DNA of 64,000 bases from Chryseobacterium senegalense (GTDB taxonomy: Bacteria > Bacteroidota > Bacteroidia > Flavobacteriales > Weeksellaceae), in NCBI GenBank assembly GCA_001403755.1, contig CYUH01000015.1, positions 970,589-1,034,588 on the forward strand, written 5' to 3'. Positions 25,795 through 33,138 of the stretch are shown in pieces; within the stretch, counting starts at the first letter, position 1; each line of letters opens with the position of its first letter. Made by a program: the position numbers and the translations under genes. Under the pieces are notes generated by a model. That model searched no databases. It was given only the letters and a program-made list of their open reading frames with translations, and was not told the DNA's origin.

Positions 25795-26979
25795 TTATTT
25801 TCTCACAAAATTAGCGACATCGTCTGCAGACACGGGATTCGATCCTAAAATAATCAACCTTTCTACTACGTTTCTCAATTCTCGTATATTTCCCGTCCAG
25901 CTGAAATCTTCGAGTGCTTTGATGGCGTTTTCGTCGAATTCTTTTTTCGCTGTTCCGTGTTCATCCGAAATTATTTTAGCAAAATGCTCCACCAGGAGTT
26001 TGATGTCTTCTTTTCTCTCGTCCAAAGGTGGTACATAAATTTCAATTACAGAAAGGCGGTGATAAAGGTCTTCACGGAATCTTCCTTCGGCGATTTCTTT
26101 CTGCATATTTTTATTAGTTGCTGCCAAAACTCGTACGTCAACCTTGATTTCCTTGTCGCTTCCTACTGGAGAAACTTTGCTTTCCTGAAGTGCACGCAGA
26201 ACTTTCGCTTGAGCAATCAAACTCATGTCACCAATTTCATCCAGGAAAATCGTTCCGTTGTGTGCAAGTTCGAACTTCCCTTGTTTGTCTTTAATAGCTC
26301 CAGTAAAACTTCCTTTTACGTGACCAAAAAGTTCAGATTCGATGAGTTCTGAAGGAATTGCAGCACAATTTACTTCAATCATTGGGCCTTTGCTACGGTC
26401 ACTTTGCGAATGAATAGCATGAGCAACCAATTCTTTTCCTGCGCCGTTGGGACCTGTGATGAGCACTCGTGCATCTGAAGTCGCTACTTTTTCGATCATG
26501 TCCTGAATTTTTTTCAATGCAGGAGATTGGCCGATCATTTGGTATTTTTTGTTGACTTTCTTTTTTAATGTTGAATTTTCAACATTGAGAACTTGGTTTG
26601 TTTTTTGAAGAATTCTTTTATCTAAAGCATTTTTAACACTGATAATCAATCGATTGATGTCGATAGGTTTTGAAATAAAATCATAAGCACCTTCTTTCAG
26701 ACAAGCAACGGCAGTATCAATATCTGCGTGGCCGGAAATCATTACGAAAGTGGTATCATGTTTAATTTGTAACGCTTGTTTCAGTAATTCAGTACCGGAA
26801 AGTTTCGGCATTTTAATATCTGAAATAACCAGAGCGAAATCTTCTTTTTCAATAAGTTTATAGCCCTCCAGTCCATCCTCGGCAATAACAAATTCATATT
26901 CAGGCAGTTCATCGGATAATATACTTTGGAGTACGCCCGAAATTGCTTTTTCATCTTCTACAATTAGGATCTTTTGCAT
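25795..26979 (-). CDS. NtrC-type sigma-54 response regulator lacking the Fis domain
   Basis: A 394-residue cytoplasmic regulator. The receiver domain (1-120) keeps its phospho-acceptor Asp54 (VISDIKMP). The AAA+ sigma-54 interaction domain (about 148-380) has Walker A GPNGAGKE (176-183), the sigma-54 contact loop GSFTGA (223-228) and Walker B FLDE (245-248). The protein ends about 15 residues after the AAA+ lid (SADDVANFVRK), so the usual C-terminal Fis-type DNA-binding helix-turn-helix is missing. It might activate sigma-54 promoters from solution or through a partner. The ATG at 26979 is preferred to a TTG one codon upstream. No kinase is adjacent. Confidence 0.92.
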   Translation of the reverse strand: MQKILIVEDEKAISGVLQSILSDELPEYEFVIAEDGLEGYKLIEKEDFALVISDIKMPKLSGTELLKQALQIKHDTTFVMISGHADIDTAVACLKEGAYDFISKPIDINRLIISVKNALDKRILQKTNQVLNVENSTLKKKVNKKYQMIGQSPALKKIQDMIEKVATSDARVLITGPNGAGKELVAHAIHSQSDRSKGPMIEVNCAAIPSELIESELFGHVKGSFTGAIKDKQGKFELAHNGTIFLDEIGDMSLIAQAKVLRALQESKVSPVGSDKEIKVDVRVLAATNKNMQKEIAEGRFREDLYHRLSVIEIYVPPLDERKEDIKLLVEHFAKIISDEHGTAKKEFDENAIKALEDFSWTGNIRELRNVVERLIILGSNPVSADDVANFVRK

Positions 26980-27058
26980 CAATTGGAAATTTATGGATTT
27001 AATAAAAATTCAGTTTAAAATTTGCAGATTATTCAGCAATAATCATACCTAAATTAGC

Positions 27059-27727
27059 TTATACGCAATATTGTCTGCTACCGAAAATCGCCGAACCAAT
27101 TCTCACGGAATTGGCTCCACAAGCGATGGCTTCCTTGAAATCTCCGCTCATCCCCATGGAAAGAATGTCGAGTTTTTTCAGGAGTGAAAGTTTATCGAAT
27201 AGCTGCTTTAGTAAGGAAAATTCCTTGTTAACTTGCTTTTTGTCATCCGTGAAAGTTGCCATTCCCATTAATCCTTTGATTTCGATATTGGGGTATTTTC
27301 CGTGGAGATAATTTTGGAAAATTTCTTTGGCTTCGTGAATTTCAAGCCCGAATTTAGTTTCTTCTTCAGCGATTTTTACCTGCAATAAAACTTTTATTTT
27401 TCTTTGAAATTTTTCGGCTTGTTTATTAATCTCTTCTAAAAGTTTTTCGGAATCTACACTTTGTATCGTATCGATAAATTCAGCAATATATTTTACTTTG
27501 TTGGTTTGCAGATGCCCGATGAGATGCCATTGAATATCTTTGGGTAGCTGTGGATATTTTTCTGCGAGTTCTTGTACCTTATTTTCACCAAAAATTCGCT
27601 GTCCTGAATTGTAAACATGTAAAATATCTTCTACAGTATAGGTTTTCGACACAGCCACCAGTTGCACATTTTGTGGAAGTTCGTTAATTATTTTTTGGTA
27701 ATTTTTGGAAATACGATCTAAAGACAT
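27059..27727 (-). CDS. YggS family pyridoxal phosphate homeostasis protein
   Basis: A 222-residue cytoplasmic single-domain TIM-barrel PLP-binding protein, homologous to the N-terminal domain of alanine racemase but without racemase activity in characterised members. Marks: LVAVSKTYTVEDI with the PLP-binding lysine (SK), FGENKVQEL, WHLIGHLQTNKVKY, the MGMSGDFKEAI segment and the C-terminal VRIGSAIFG phosphate loop. I prefer the ATG at 27727 (MSLDRISKNY) to one at 27769, which would add a non-conserved Phe-rich stretch and overlap the divergent operator. Confidence 0.93.
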   Translation of the reverse strand: MSLDRISKNYQKIINELPQNVQLVAVSKTYTVEDILHVYNSGQRIFGENKVQELAEKYPQLPKDIQWHLIGHLQTNKVKYIAEFIDTIQSVDSEKLLEEINKQAEKFQRKIKVLLQVKIAEEETKFGLEIHEAKEIFQNYLHGKYPNIEIKGLMGMATFTDDKKQVNKEFSLLKQLFDKLSLLKKLDILSMGMSGDFKEAIACGANSVRIGSAIFGSRQYCV

Positions 27728-27757
27728 TTGAAAAAAAATGAAAAGTTGTATAAAAAA

Positions 27758-27801
27758 GGGTGTTTTCACCTGAAATTGTTTCCAAATATAAAGTAATTTT
27801 G
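27758..27801 (+). promoter_or_regulatory. Operator and promoter of the kinase/regulator operon
   Basis: The dyad GGGTGTTTTCACCT (27758-27771) is followed by a perfect -7 box TAATTTTG (27794-27801) that starts 29.5 bp from the dyad centre. The ATG of the first gene is 17 bases downstream. This places the NarL-type regulator encoded by the fourth gene, or the LuxR protein at 11133, as a likely activator. The site also lies just upstream of the divergent yggS gene. Confidence 0.65.
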
Positions 27802-27818
27802 ATTAAATATTAAAAACC

Positions 27819-28343
27819 ATGAAAATAAAATTAATCACCTTAGCGCCCGCAATGCTGTTTTTTGTGTTTTTTTCGACGATTTCTTGTGGTGAAAAGCCCA
27901 AAGCTATCAACGAAAATTTTAAAGAGAAATTGATTGATAAAAAATTAATGAACGAACTCGATAATACTTATGCTTCAAATAATTACCTGATTATCAATTC
28001 TGCCCGCGAAGATGGGAGCAAAGATTCTCGTGAATATTGGTATTCTATTGAAGATTTAGAAGGCTACATTGCTTTTGTAAAAAAAGAAGCAGCGCTGAAA
28101 AATCATAAAGTTTTAGGAATAAAAATAAAAATGGGACAATACCCTCTAGATGGGAAATTTGATCCGAGATTAAATCCTAAATACGCCGGTTATCAAGCAG
28201 TTTACCTCGTTCCAACAGGCGTTCCGAACGACGGAGATTTTCCGGGACAGAAAGATAAAAAAGCGCCAGATTCAGTATCTAGAGGCCAGGAAATCAACGG
28301 GATTCCGGGGATGGATCTTTCCATGATACATCCACCTTATTAA
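27819..28343 (+). CDS. Hypothetical lipoprotein of the two-component operon
   Basis: A 174-residue lipoprotein (hydrophobic N-terminus, lipobox TISC, Cys23). The mature part has Lys/Glu-rich helices around 27-45 and then a compact region with YWYSIEDLEGYIAFVKKEA, GIKIKMGQYPL and a Tyr-rich YAGYQAVYLVPTG stretch. I recognise no family with certainty. It is the first gene of a four-gene operon (12 bp to the 7-TM gene) behind an operator promoter. It may be a surface or periplasmic sensor or effector of the signalling unit; this is inferred from position alone. Confidence 0.75.
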   Translation: MKIKLITLAPAMLFFVFFSTISCGEKPKAINENFKEKLIDKKLMNELDNTYASNNYLIINSAREDGSKDSREYWYSIEDLEGYIAFVKKEAALKNHKVLGIKIKMGQYPLDGKFDPRLNPKYAGYQAVYLVPTGVPNDGDFPGQKDKKAPDSVSRGQEINGIPGMDLSMIHPPY

Positions 28344-28354
28344 TTGTGTAAATT

Positions 28355-29032
28355 ATGGAAATTAATAGAATATTACTTTCTAGTATTTTGAATGTAATTT
28401 ATATTTTAATCATTTTATTTATGGTGATTAAAAGAAAAGAATTAGGAAGCCAAATTCACTATTTTATTATCGCGATGTTGTTCGTTTTTCTCTCCGAGTC
28501 CTTGTCTTTACTCGGAACTATTCTGTATGGTGATGCCTTCAAAGTAGTTAGAATCAACGTTGTGGGGATTATCATTTTATTTTTTCTTGCGGTTTTTGTT
28601 TATTTTTATAAAACATTGGAAAACAAAAAGTTAAAAACAATACAGTTGGGAATTATTGTTTTGCATCTTTTAAATATTATAATTTCTGTTATCTTTATCA
28701 AAGATTTCTTTATTTATCTGCCGTATCCAACTTATTTTGCAACGATTGTATTGTTATTAGCGAGCGTTGCTTTGTTTTTCTTTGAAACCTTCAACTCCGA
28801 GAAAGTGCTTAATATCATGGATTATTATCCATTTTGGATCGCAATAAGCCTAATCATTTTGTATGTTGGTTTGCTTCCCCTAATGATTATAAGCAAAAAT
28901 GCCATGCAATTATCAATTTCACGAAATATTTTCTTAATTTTACTTTATACTGTTAATTTTAGTGGTTATACGGTAATGCTCACCGGGATTTTTTTTAGTA
29001 AAAAAACAAACCTAAATGAAGAAAATCATTGA
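28355..29032 (+). CDS. Seven-helix membrane protein, probable sensor module
   Basis: A 225-residue integral membrane protein with seven predicted helices (about 6-25, 34-58, 64-85, 96-115, 120-142, 157-178, 187-213) and no large soluble domain. No family was recognised. Its stop TGA overlaps the TTG start of the histidine kinase by four bases (TTGA at 29029-29032), so the two are translationally coupled. The split arrangement suggests that the 7-TM protein senses and the short kinase with one membrane helix signals. Function inferred. Confidence 0.8.
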   Translation: MEINRILLSSILNVIYILIILFMVIKRKELGSQIHYFIIAMLFVFLSESLSLLGTILYGDAFKVVRINVVGIIILFFLAVFVYFYKTLENKKLKTIQLGIIVLHLLNIIISVIFIKDFFIYLPYPTYFATIVLLLASVALFFFETFNSEKVLNIMDYYPFWIAISLIILYVGLLPLMIISKNAMQLSISRNIFLILLYTVNFSGYTVMLTGIFFSKKTNLNEENH

Positions 29033-29799
29033 AAACAAATGAAGTTGATATTTTAATAATTTTTTCTACCATTATCATTTTATTCGTAGTATTGATGATG
29101 GTAGCGATTTACGGCATTTTTGTGAAAAAAAAATCTCAGCTCTTGCTTAGTCAACAACGCAAAGAAGCTGTTTTTGAGCATGAATTGGCCAAGTCTCAAG
29201 TTGAAATCCAGGAACAGACGCTAAATTATATCGGCCAAGAGTTGCATGATGATCTGGGGCAAAAACTGTCAGTCGCACGGTTGATGACCAATAAAATTTC
29301 ATTTTCAGATGATAAAGTCCGTGTTGAAATCGCTGAAGAAATCAATTTGCTGTTGGGAGAATGCATTCAGGATATTAGAAATCTTTCGAAAGTTTTTATC
29401 ACCAAACAAGTCAAACAATTTGGCTTTGTCGAGTCGCTCGAGCGGGAAATTTTTAGGATCAAAAGACTAGATCTGCTGAATGTTGATTACCAAAACAATC
29501 ATCAGGAATTGAAAATAAACTCCAATCACGCGCTCATTTTGTTCAGAATCGTTCAGGAATGTATCAACAACGTGATTAAGCACTCCCAATCAAAAGATTT
29601 GCAATTGTTGGTTATAGATTCTCCGGAAACTCTTAATATTGAAATCAATGACAGTGGAATTGGATTTAATGCAGATTTAAAAAACGACGGAAGCGGCATT
29701 AAAAATATGGGAAGCCGTGCAGAACTGATCAATGCTGAATTGATGATTAATTCTTTAGAAAATATAGGTACGAAAGTGTGTGTTTCTTATAAAAAATAA
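29029..29799 (+). CDS. Sensor histidine kinase, NarX/DesK class
   Basis: A 256-residue kinase with one N-terminal membrane helix (about 8-31), a coiled linker, a HisKA_3 dimerisation domain with phospho-acceptor His73 (IGQELHDDLGQ) and a C-terminal HATPase_c domain (N-box IVQECINNVIKHS, G1 INDSGIGFN, G2 GSGIKNMGSR). It has no sensory domain of its own. The start is TTG, overlapping the stop of the 7-TM gene by 4 bases, and the cognate regulator gene follows after 5 bases. Length and domain order are typical of kinases paired with NarL-type regulators. Confidence 0.93.
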   Translation: MKTNEVDILIIFSTIIILFVVLMMVAIYGIFVKKKSQLLLSQQRKEAVFEHELAKSQVEIQEQTLNYIGQELHDDLGQKLSVARLMTNKISFSDDKVRVEIAEEINLLLGECIQDIRNLSKVFITKQVKQFGFVESLEREIFRIKRLDLLNVDYQNNHQELKINSNHALILFRIVQECINNVIKHSQSKDLQLLVIDSPETLNIEINDSGIGFNADLKNDGSGIKNMGSRAELINAELMINSLENIGTKVCVSYKK

Positions 29800-29804
29800 T
29801 TCTT

Positions 29805-30449
29805 ATGGAAAAAATAAAAATTGCCATTGTTGATGACCATAAATTAGTTTCCAAAGCTTTGGAAAATATGATTTCCTTCAATCCAAATTTTCAGGTCATT
29901 ATGAATTGTTTCAACGGGCAAGAGTTTTTGGAAGAATTGAGAAACCATAAAAGACATCCCGAAGTAGTGCTGATGGACATTAATATGCCCATAAAAAATG
30001 GAATCGAAACTACAATGCAACTTACCAAAGAATTCCCAAATCTCAAAGTAATTGCCCTCACGATGGAGGACAATGAAACGACGATAATTAGAATGTTAAA
30101 AGCTGGAGCCAAAGGCTATCTGCTCAAAGATATGTCTCCGGAAATTCTATTTGATGCCATCAATATCGTACATGAAAAAGGGATTTTCTACACCGATTTG
30201 CTTACCCAAAGTTTATTAAAGATTAAAACTGAAGAGAAATTCCTTGATAAAATGGATGAAAGATTAAAAGACAGGGAATTAGAATTTATTCGAATGGCTT
30301 GCTCCGAACTTACTTACAAAGAAATTAGTCAACAAATGTGTGTAAGTCACAGAACAGTAGATGGTTATAGGGATTCTGTTTTCCAAAAGTTAAATGTAAA
30401 AACCAGGGTAGGTATTGTATTATTTGCGATAAAACATAACTTAATGTAA
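29805..30449 (+). CDS. NarL-type response regulator
   Basis: A 214-residue regulator with an intact receiver (acidic pair Asp10-Asp11, phospho-acceptor Asp58 in LMDINMP, Lys in LLKD) and a C-terminal LuxR-type helix-turn-helix (DRELEFIRMACSELTYKEISQQMCVSHRTVDGYRDSV). It is the partner of the kinase 5 bases upstream. Operator-bearing promoters lie in front of its own operon and directly after its stop codon. Its recognition helix (SHRTVDGYRDS) differs from that of the degenerate LuxR protein at 11133 (SVHTVESHRRN), so which of the two binds the GGGTG dyad is open. Confidence 0.95.
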   Translation: MEKIKIAIVDDHKLVSKALENMISFNPNFQVIMNCFNGQEFLEELRNHKRHPEVVLMDINMPIKNGIETTMQLTKEFPNLKVIALTMEDNETTIIRMLKAGAKGYLLKDMSPEILFDAINIVHEKGIFYTDLLTQSLLKIKTEEKFLDKMDERLKDRELEFIRMACSELTYKEISQQMCVSHRTVDGYRDSVFQKLNVKTRVGIVLFAIKHNLM

Positions 30450-30453
30450 AAAT

Positions 30454-30498
30454 GGGTGTTTTCACCCTTACTTCGTTATCTTTATAGTTGTAACTTTG
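30454..30498 (+). promoter_or_regulatory. Perfect-dyad operator and promoter of the first ORF-less unit
   Basis: GGGTGTTTTCACCC (30454-30467) is the only fully symmetric copy of the motif. A perfect -7 box TAACTTTG (30491-30498) begins 30.5 bp from its centre. There is no good -33 element. It lies 4 bases after the stop of the response regulator gene and drives about 50 bases of non-coding sequence up to an IS insertion. Confidence 0.7.
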
Positions 30499-30504
30499 TT
30501 CCAC

Positions 30505-30557
30505 TGAAGAACACACAGAAACAAACACAAATGTTAAAAAAGAAGACCGGTTTTTAA
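30505..30557 (+). ncRNA. 5' part of a short RNA gene split by an insertion sequence
   Basis: Removing the IS and one copy of its 8-bp target duplication joins 30557 to 32314. It restores a perfect terminator: ACCGGTTT, a TT loop, AAACCGGT, then a T-run. The restored transcript from the promoter at 30491-30498 would be about 70-75 nt with no ORF beyond a 9-codon one. The IS entered exactly the terminator loop, so readthrough into the element is now expected. The start at 30505 is estimated from the -7 box. Confidence 0.5.
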
Positions 30558-30572
30558 GAGGCCACTGAAAAA
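30550..30572. repeat. Left target duplication and left inverted repeat of the IS
   Basis: GTTTTTAA (30550-30557) is repeated at 32306-32313 as the 8-bp target duplication. The left terminal repeat GAGGCCACTGAAAAA (30558-30572) is matched exactly in inverse orientation at 32291-32305. Confidence 0.9.
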
Positions 30573-30589
30573 GTCTTCTGGGCAATCAG

Positions 30590-30630
30590 AAAAAAGGAGT
30601 TAAAACAGTAATGTTTTCGCTCCTTTTTTT
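30590..30630 (+). terminator. Insulating terminator inside the IS left end
   Basis: A 17-bp imperfect stem (30590-30606 with 30613-30629, two mismatches) with a 6-base loop ends in a T-run, 33 bases before the transposase start. It should limit activation of the transposase by external promoters. Confidence 0.7.
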
Positions 30631-30662
30631 GTATATTTAAAGTGTAAACCAGTCATTTATAG

Positions 30663-32111
30663 ATGTTAGTACAACAGCAAAGAGTTCAGTTTAGTGCCTA
30701 TTCTGATTTATATAACCTGATCATTCCAAAGGAGAATATTCTTCGTAAAATTAGTGAGCTGATTGACTTCTCCTTCATTTATGATGAACTTTTGAACAAA
30801 TATTGTTTAAATAATGGTCGTAATGCCGAAAGTCCAATCCGCATGTTTAAATATCTTTTGCTTAAAAGTATTTATACCCTTTCTGATGTGGACGTTGTGG
30901 AGCGTTCGCGGTTCGATATGTCGTTCAAATATTTTTTGGAAATGGCTCCGGAAGAGGACGTGATCAATCCCAGTTCCCTCACTAAATTTAGAAAACTGCG
31001 TTTGAAGGACACCGATTTATTGAATTTGCTGATAGGAAAAACCGTCGCAATAGCTATTGACAAAGGCATCATAAAAAGCAAATCCATCATTGTGGATGCC
31101 ACGCATACCTTGTCCCGATCAAACCCTTTTTCGGCGCTGGAAGTGCTTAGGGAACGTTCCAAGTTACTTCGCAAAACAGTTTATCAGTTTGACGAAGAGT
31201 TTAAGTCTAAAATGCCATCCAAGAATGTTGAAAATGATTTGAACAAAGAATTAGCCTACTGCAAAGAGCTTGAAAAATCTATTGAAAACGAGCCCTCCCT
31301 AAGTTCGATTCCGGCAGTAAAGGAGAAACTGAACCTGTTAAAGGAAACAGCCAATGACACTGGCGAACAGTTGGTTTTTTCAAAAGATACGGATGCCAAA
31401 ACAGGACACAAGTCGGCTGACAGTCCATTTTTTGGTTACAAGACACACCTGGCAATGAGTGAGGAACGCATTATTACGGCGGCGGTGGTTACTTCGGGCG
31501 AAAAAGGAGACGGCCCAGAACTGCCCAAACTCTTAAAAATCAGCCAGGAAAACGGAATGGACGTGGAGGCGATCATTGGTGATGCCGCTTATTCCGGGAA
31601 AGAAAATCTGAAAATTGCCCGTGATCAGAGCATTAAAATCGTAGCAAAACTGAATCCTTCTATTACACAGGGATTTAGAAAAGATCAAGACCGGTTTGAC
31701 TATAACAAAGATGCTGACAGATTTGTTTGTCCCGCAGGACATCTGGCGACAAGAAAAGCCCGCCAAAACAAAAAGAATGTTGGCAAAAACCAAGTGGATG
31801 TATATTATTTTGATATAGAAAAATGCAGATTATGCCCCATGAGAGAAGGCTGTTACAAAGATGGAGCAAAATCTAAGACCTATTCTGTCTCCATAAAATC
31901 AGAACTGCATCAGGATCAAATGGATTTTCAGGAAAGCGATTATTACAGGGAGAAATCGAAGCAACGGTATAAGATTGAGGCGAAAAACAGCGAGCTTAAA
32001 AACGCCCACGGATACGGCAAAGCAACATCCTATGGCCTAGAAAATATGCAGATGCAGGGAGCGATGGCTATTTTCGCAGTCAATTTGAAGAGAATTCTGA
32101 AATTAATCTGA
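30663..32111 (+). CDS. IS1182 family transposase
   Basis: A 482-residue DDE transposase. The N-terminal DUF772-type region (about 35-120; YCLNNGRNAESPIRMFKYLLLK) is followed by the catalytic triad Asp145 (IIVDATHT), Asp307 (IIGDAAYSG) and Glu439 (YKIEAKNSELKNAHG). A cysteine cluster (Cys356, Cys388, Cys391, Cys397) sits in the insertion domain, as in the IS1182 group. The gene is intact and therefore probably active. The codon use is a little less AT-rich than that of the flanking genes. Confidence 0.95.
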   Translation: MLVQQQRVQFSAYSDLYNLIIPKENILRKISELIDFSFIYDELLNKYCLNNGRNAESPIRMFKYLLLKSIYTLSDVDVVERSRFDMSFKYFLEMAPEEDVINPSSLTKFRKLRLKDTDLLNLLIGKTVAIAIDKGIIKSKSIIVDATHTLSRSNPFSALEVLRERSKLLRKTVYQFDEEFKSKMPSKNVENDLNKELAYCKELEKSIENEPSLSSIPAVKEKLNLLKETANDTGEQLVFSKDTDAKTGHKSADSPFFGYKTHLAMSEERIITAAVVTSGEKGDGPELPKLLKISQENGMDVEAIIGDAAYSGKENLKIARDQSIKIVAKLNPSITQGFRKDQDRFDYNKDADRFVCPAGHLATRKARQNKKNVGKNQVDVYYFDIEKCRLCPMREGCYKDGAKSKTYSVSIKSELHQDQMDFQESDYYREKSKQRYKIEAKNSELKNAHGYGKATSYGLENMQMQGAMAIFAVNLKRILKLI

Positions 32112-32290
32112 AAGGGAAGGGCAAAAAACCAATACATCTAAAAACGGGCAATGCTTAAGCCAAAAGCAGCCTCATACCCCCGATAAAATCAAAACTTCAA
32201 AAAAAGGAAAAGAGCTCATTACAGAATTTAAACTCCTGTAATAAGCTCTTAGTTAATGACCGAAAACCATAAATCCTAAAATTGATACGG

Positions 32291-32313
32291 TTTTTCAGTG
32301 GCCTCGTTTTTAA
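32291..32313. repeat. Right inverted repeat and right target duplication of the IS
   Basis: TTTTTCAGTGGCCTC (32291-32305) is the exact inverse of the left end. GTTTTTAA (32306-32313) is the second copy of the 8-bp target duplication. Confidence 0.9.
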
Positions 32314-32337
32314 ACCGGTTTTTTTAAGCAAAAAAAA

Positions 32338-32382
32338 GGGTGTTTTCACGGATTTCAGATTGAGATTTTTAGTTTAATTTTG
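32338..32382 (+). promoter_or_regulatory. Operator and promoter of the second ORF-less unit
   Basis: GGGTGTTTTCACGG (32338-32351) keeps 12 of 14 bases of the symmetric dyad at 30454. A perfect -7 box TAATTTTG (32375-32382) begins 30.5 bp from its centre, identical to the spacing at 30454 and 11076. About 75 bases of ORF-less sequence and a terminator follow. Confidence 0.65.
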
Positions 32383-32388
32383 ATGCTA

Positions 32389-32468
32389 CAAGAGAAACAA
32401 TTTTTTCTTTATATTTATTTTTTTTTAAAGCGATTGAAGAGGCTGTCCTTTGGGATAGTCTCTTTTTT
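32389..32468 (+). ncRNA. Candidate small RNA of about 80 nt
   Basis: Between the operator promoter at 32338-32382 and the intrinsic terminator at 32438-32470 lies a short transcript without an ORF. Its 5' part begins near CTACAAGAGAAACAA and is followed by a U/A-rich stretch. The AGAAACAA-like word also occurs in the split RNA at 30505 (AGAAACAAACAC), so the two may be related. The start is estimated from the promoter box. The target is unknown. Confidence 0.5.
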
Positions 32469-32470
32469 TT
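32438..32470 (+). terminator. Terminator of the candidate small RNA
   Basis: An 11-bp stem with two G-U pairs (32438-32448 with 32453-32463) and a 4-base loop is followed by a T-run to 32470. Confidence 0.85.
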
Positions 32471-32514
32471 ATGCATTAATGCTGTATTTTTTTCGACTTG
32501 GAAATAAACATGCA

Positions 32515-32522
32515 TACATTTG
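32515..32522 (+). promoter_or_regulatory. -7 box of the GNAT gene promoter
   Basis: TACATTTG is a perfect TAnnTTTG match 18 bases before the ATG at 32541, downstream of the small-RNA terminator. Confidence 0.5.
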
Positions 32523-32540
32523 CTCTATTAAAAATAGAAA

Positions 32541-33059
32541 ATGCAATCACAAGAAAATTTTATTCTAAGAAAAGCAACTCCGGCTGATCAAGCGGTGATT
32601 TGGGAAATCATACAGCAAGCAATTTTAAGAAGAAAAAACGAAGGTAGTTTACAGTGGCAAGATGGATATCCCAATCCCGATACGATTCGTGTAGATATAG
32701 AAAATGGTGTGGGTCATATTTTTGATATCGAAGGTGAAACTGCAGCATATTCCGCATTGATTTTTAATAATGAGCCTGCTTATGAAAACATTGAAGGAAA
32801 ATGGCTTAGTGATAATGATTTTCTGGTGATACATCGAGTAGCGGTTGCAGATCGGTTTCTAGGAAAAGGAATTGCCTCCAAATTATTCGTAGAAATTGAA
32901 AACTTTGCGAAAAAAGAACAAGTCCACAGCATCAAAGTAGATACTAATTTCGATAATCTTGCGATGCTGAGAATTCTGGAGAAACTGAATTACACTTATT
33001 GCGGAGAAGTTTATTTTAGAGGTTCCGCCAGGAAAGCTTTCGAAAAATTATTACGCTGA
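32541..33059 (+). CDS. GNAT family N-acetyltransferase
   Basis: A 172-residue cytoplasmic acetyltransferase. The acetyl-CoA-binding motif A is clear: FLVIHRVAVADRFLGKGIASKLFVEIENFAKKE (about 94-126), followed by IKVDTNFDNLAMLRILEKLNYTYCGEVYFRG, the usual motif B and end of the fold. The substrate cannot be predicted. It is monocistronic with its own promoter and is followed 79 bp later by gpmI. Confidence 0.92.
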   Translation: MQSQENFILRKATPADQAVIWEIIQQAILRRKNEGSLQWQDGYPNPDTIRVDIENGVGHIFDIEGETAAYSALIFNNEPAYENIEGKWLSDNDFLVIHRVAVADRFLGKGIASKLFVEIENFAKKEQVHSIKVDTNFDNLAMLRILEKLNYTYCGEVYFRGSARKAFEKLLR

Positions 33060-33108
33060 TTAAGTCAAAAGAAAATGCCGATTAAAAGCATTATTGCTCA
33101 CAATTTAT

Positions 33109-33116
33109 TAAATTTG
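33109..33116 (+). promoter_or_regulatory. -7 box of the gpmI promoter
   Basis: TAAATTTG matches TAnnTTTG and lies 22 bases before the gpmI ATG. Confidence 0.5.
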
Positions 33117-33138
33117 TAGTCATTAAAAATAAAAAGAA

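Larger units (their letters stand above)
30558..32305 (+). mobile_element. IS1182-type insertion sequence
   Basis: A complete 1748-bp element bounded by 15-bp perfect terminal inverted repeats and flanked by 8-bp direct repeats, so it moved recently enough to keep intact ends. It encodes one transposase (30663-32111). A terminator-like hairpin just inside the left end (30590-30630) should block outside transcription from entering the transposase gene. A second long hairpin without a T-run lies at about 32207-32249. It is inserted in the terminator of a short operator-driven RNA gene. Confidence 0.93.
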
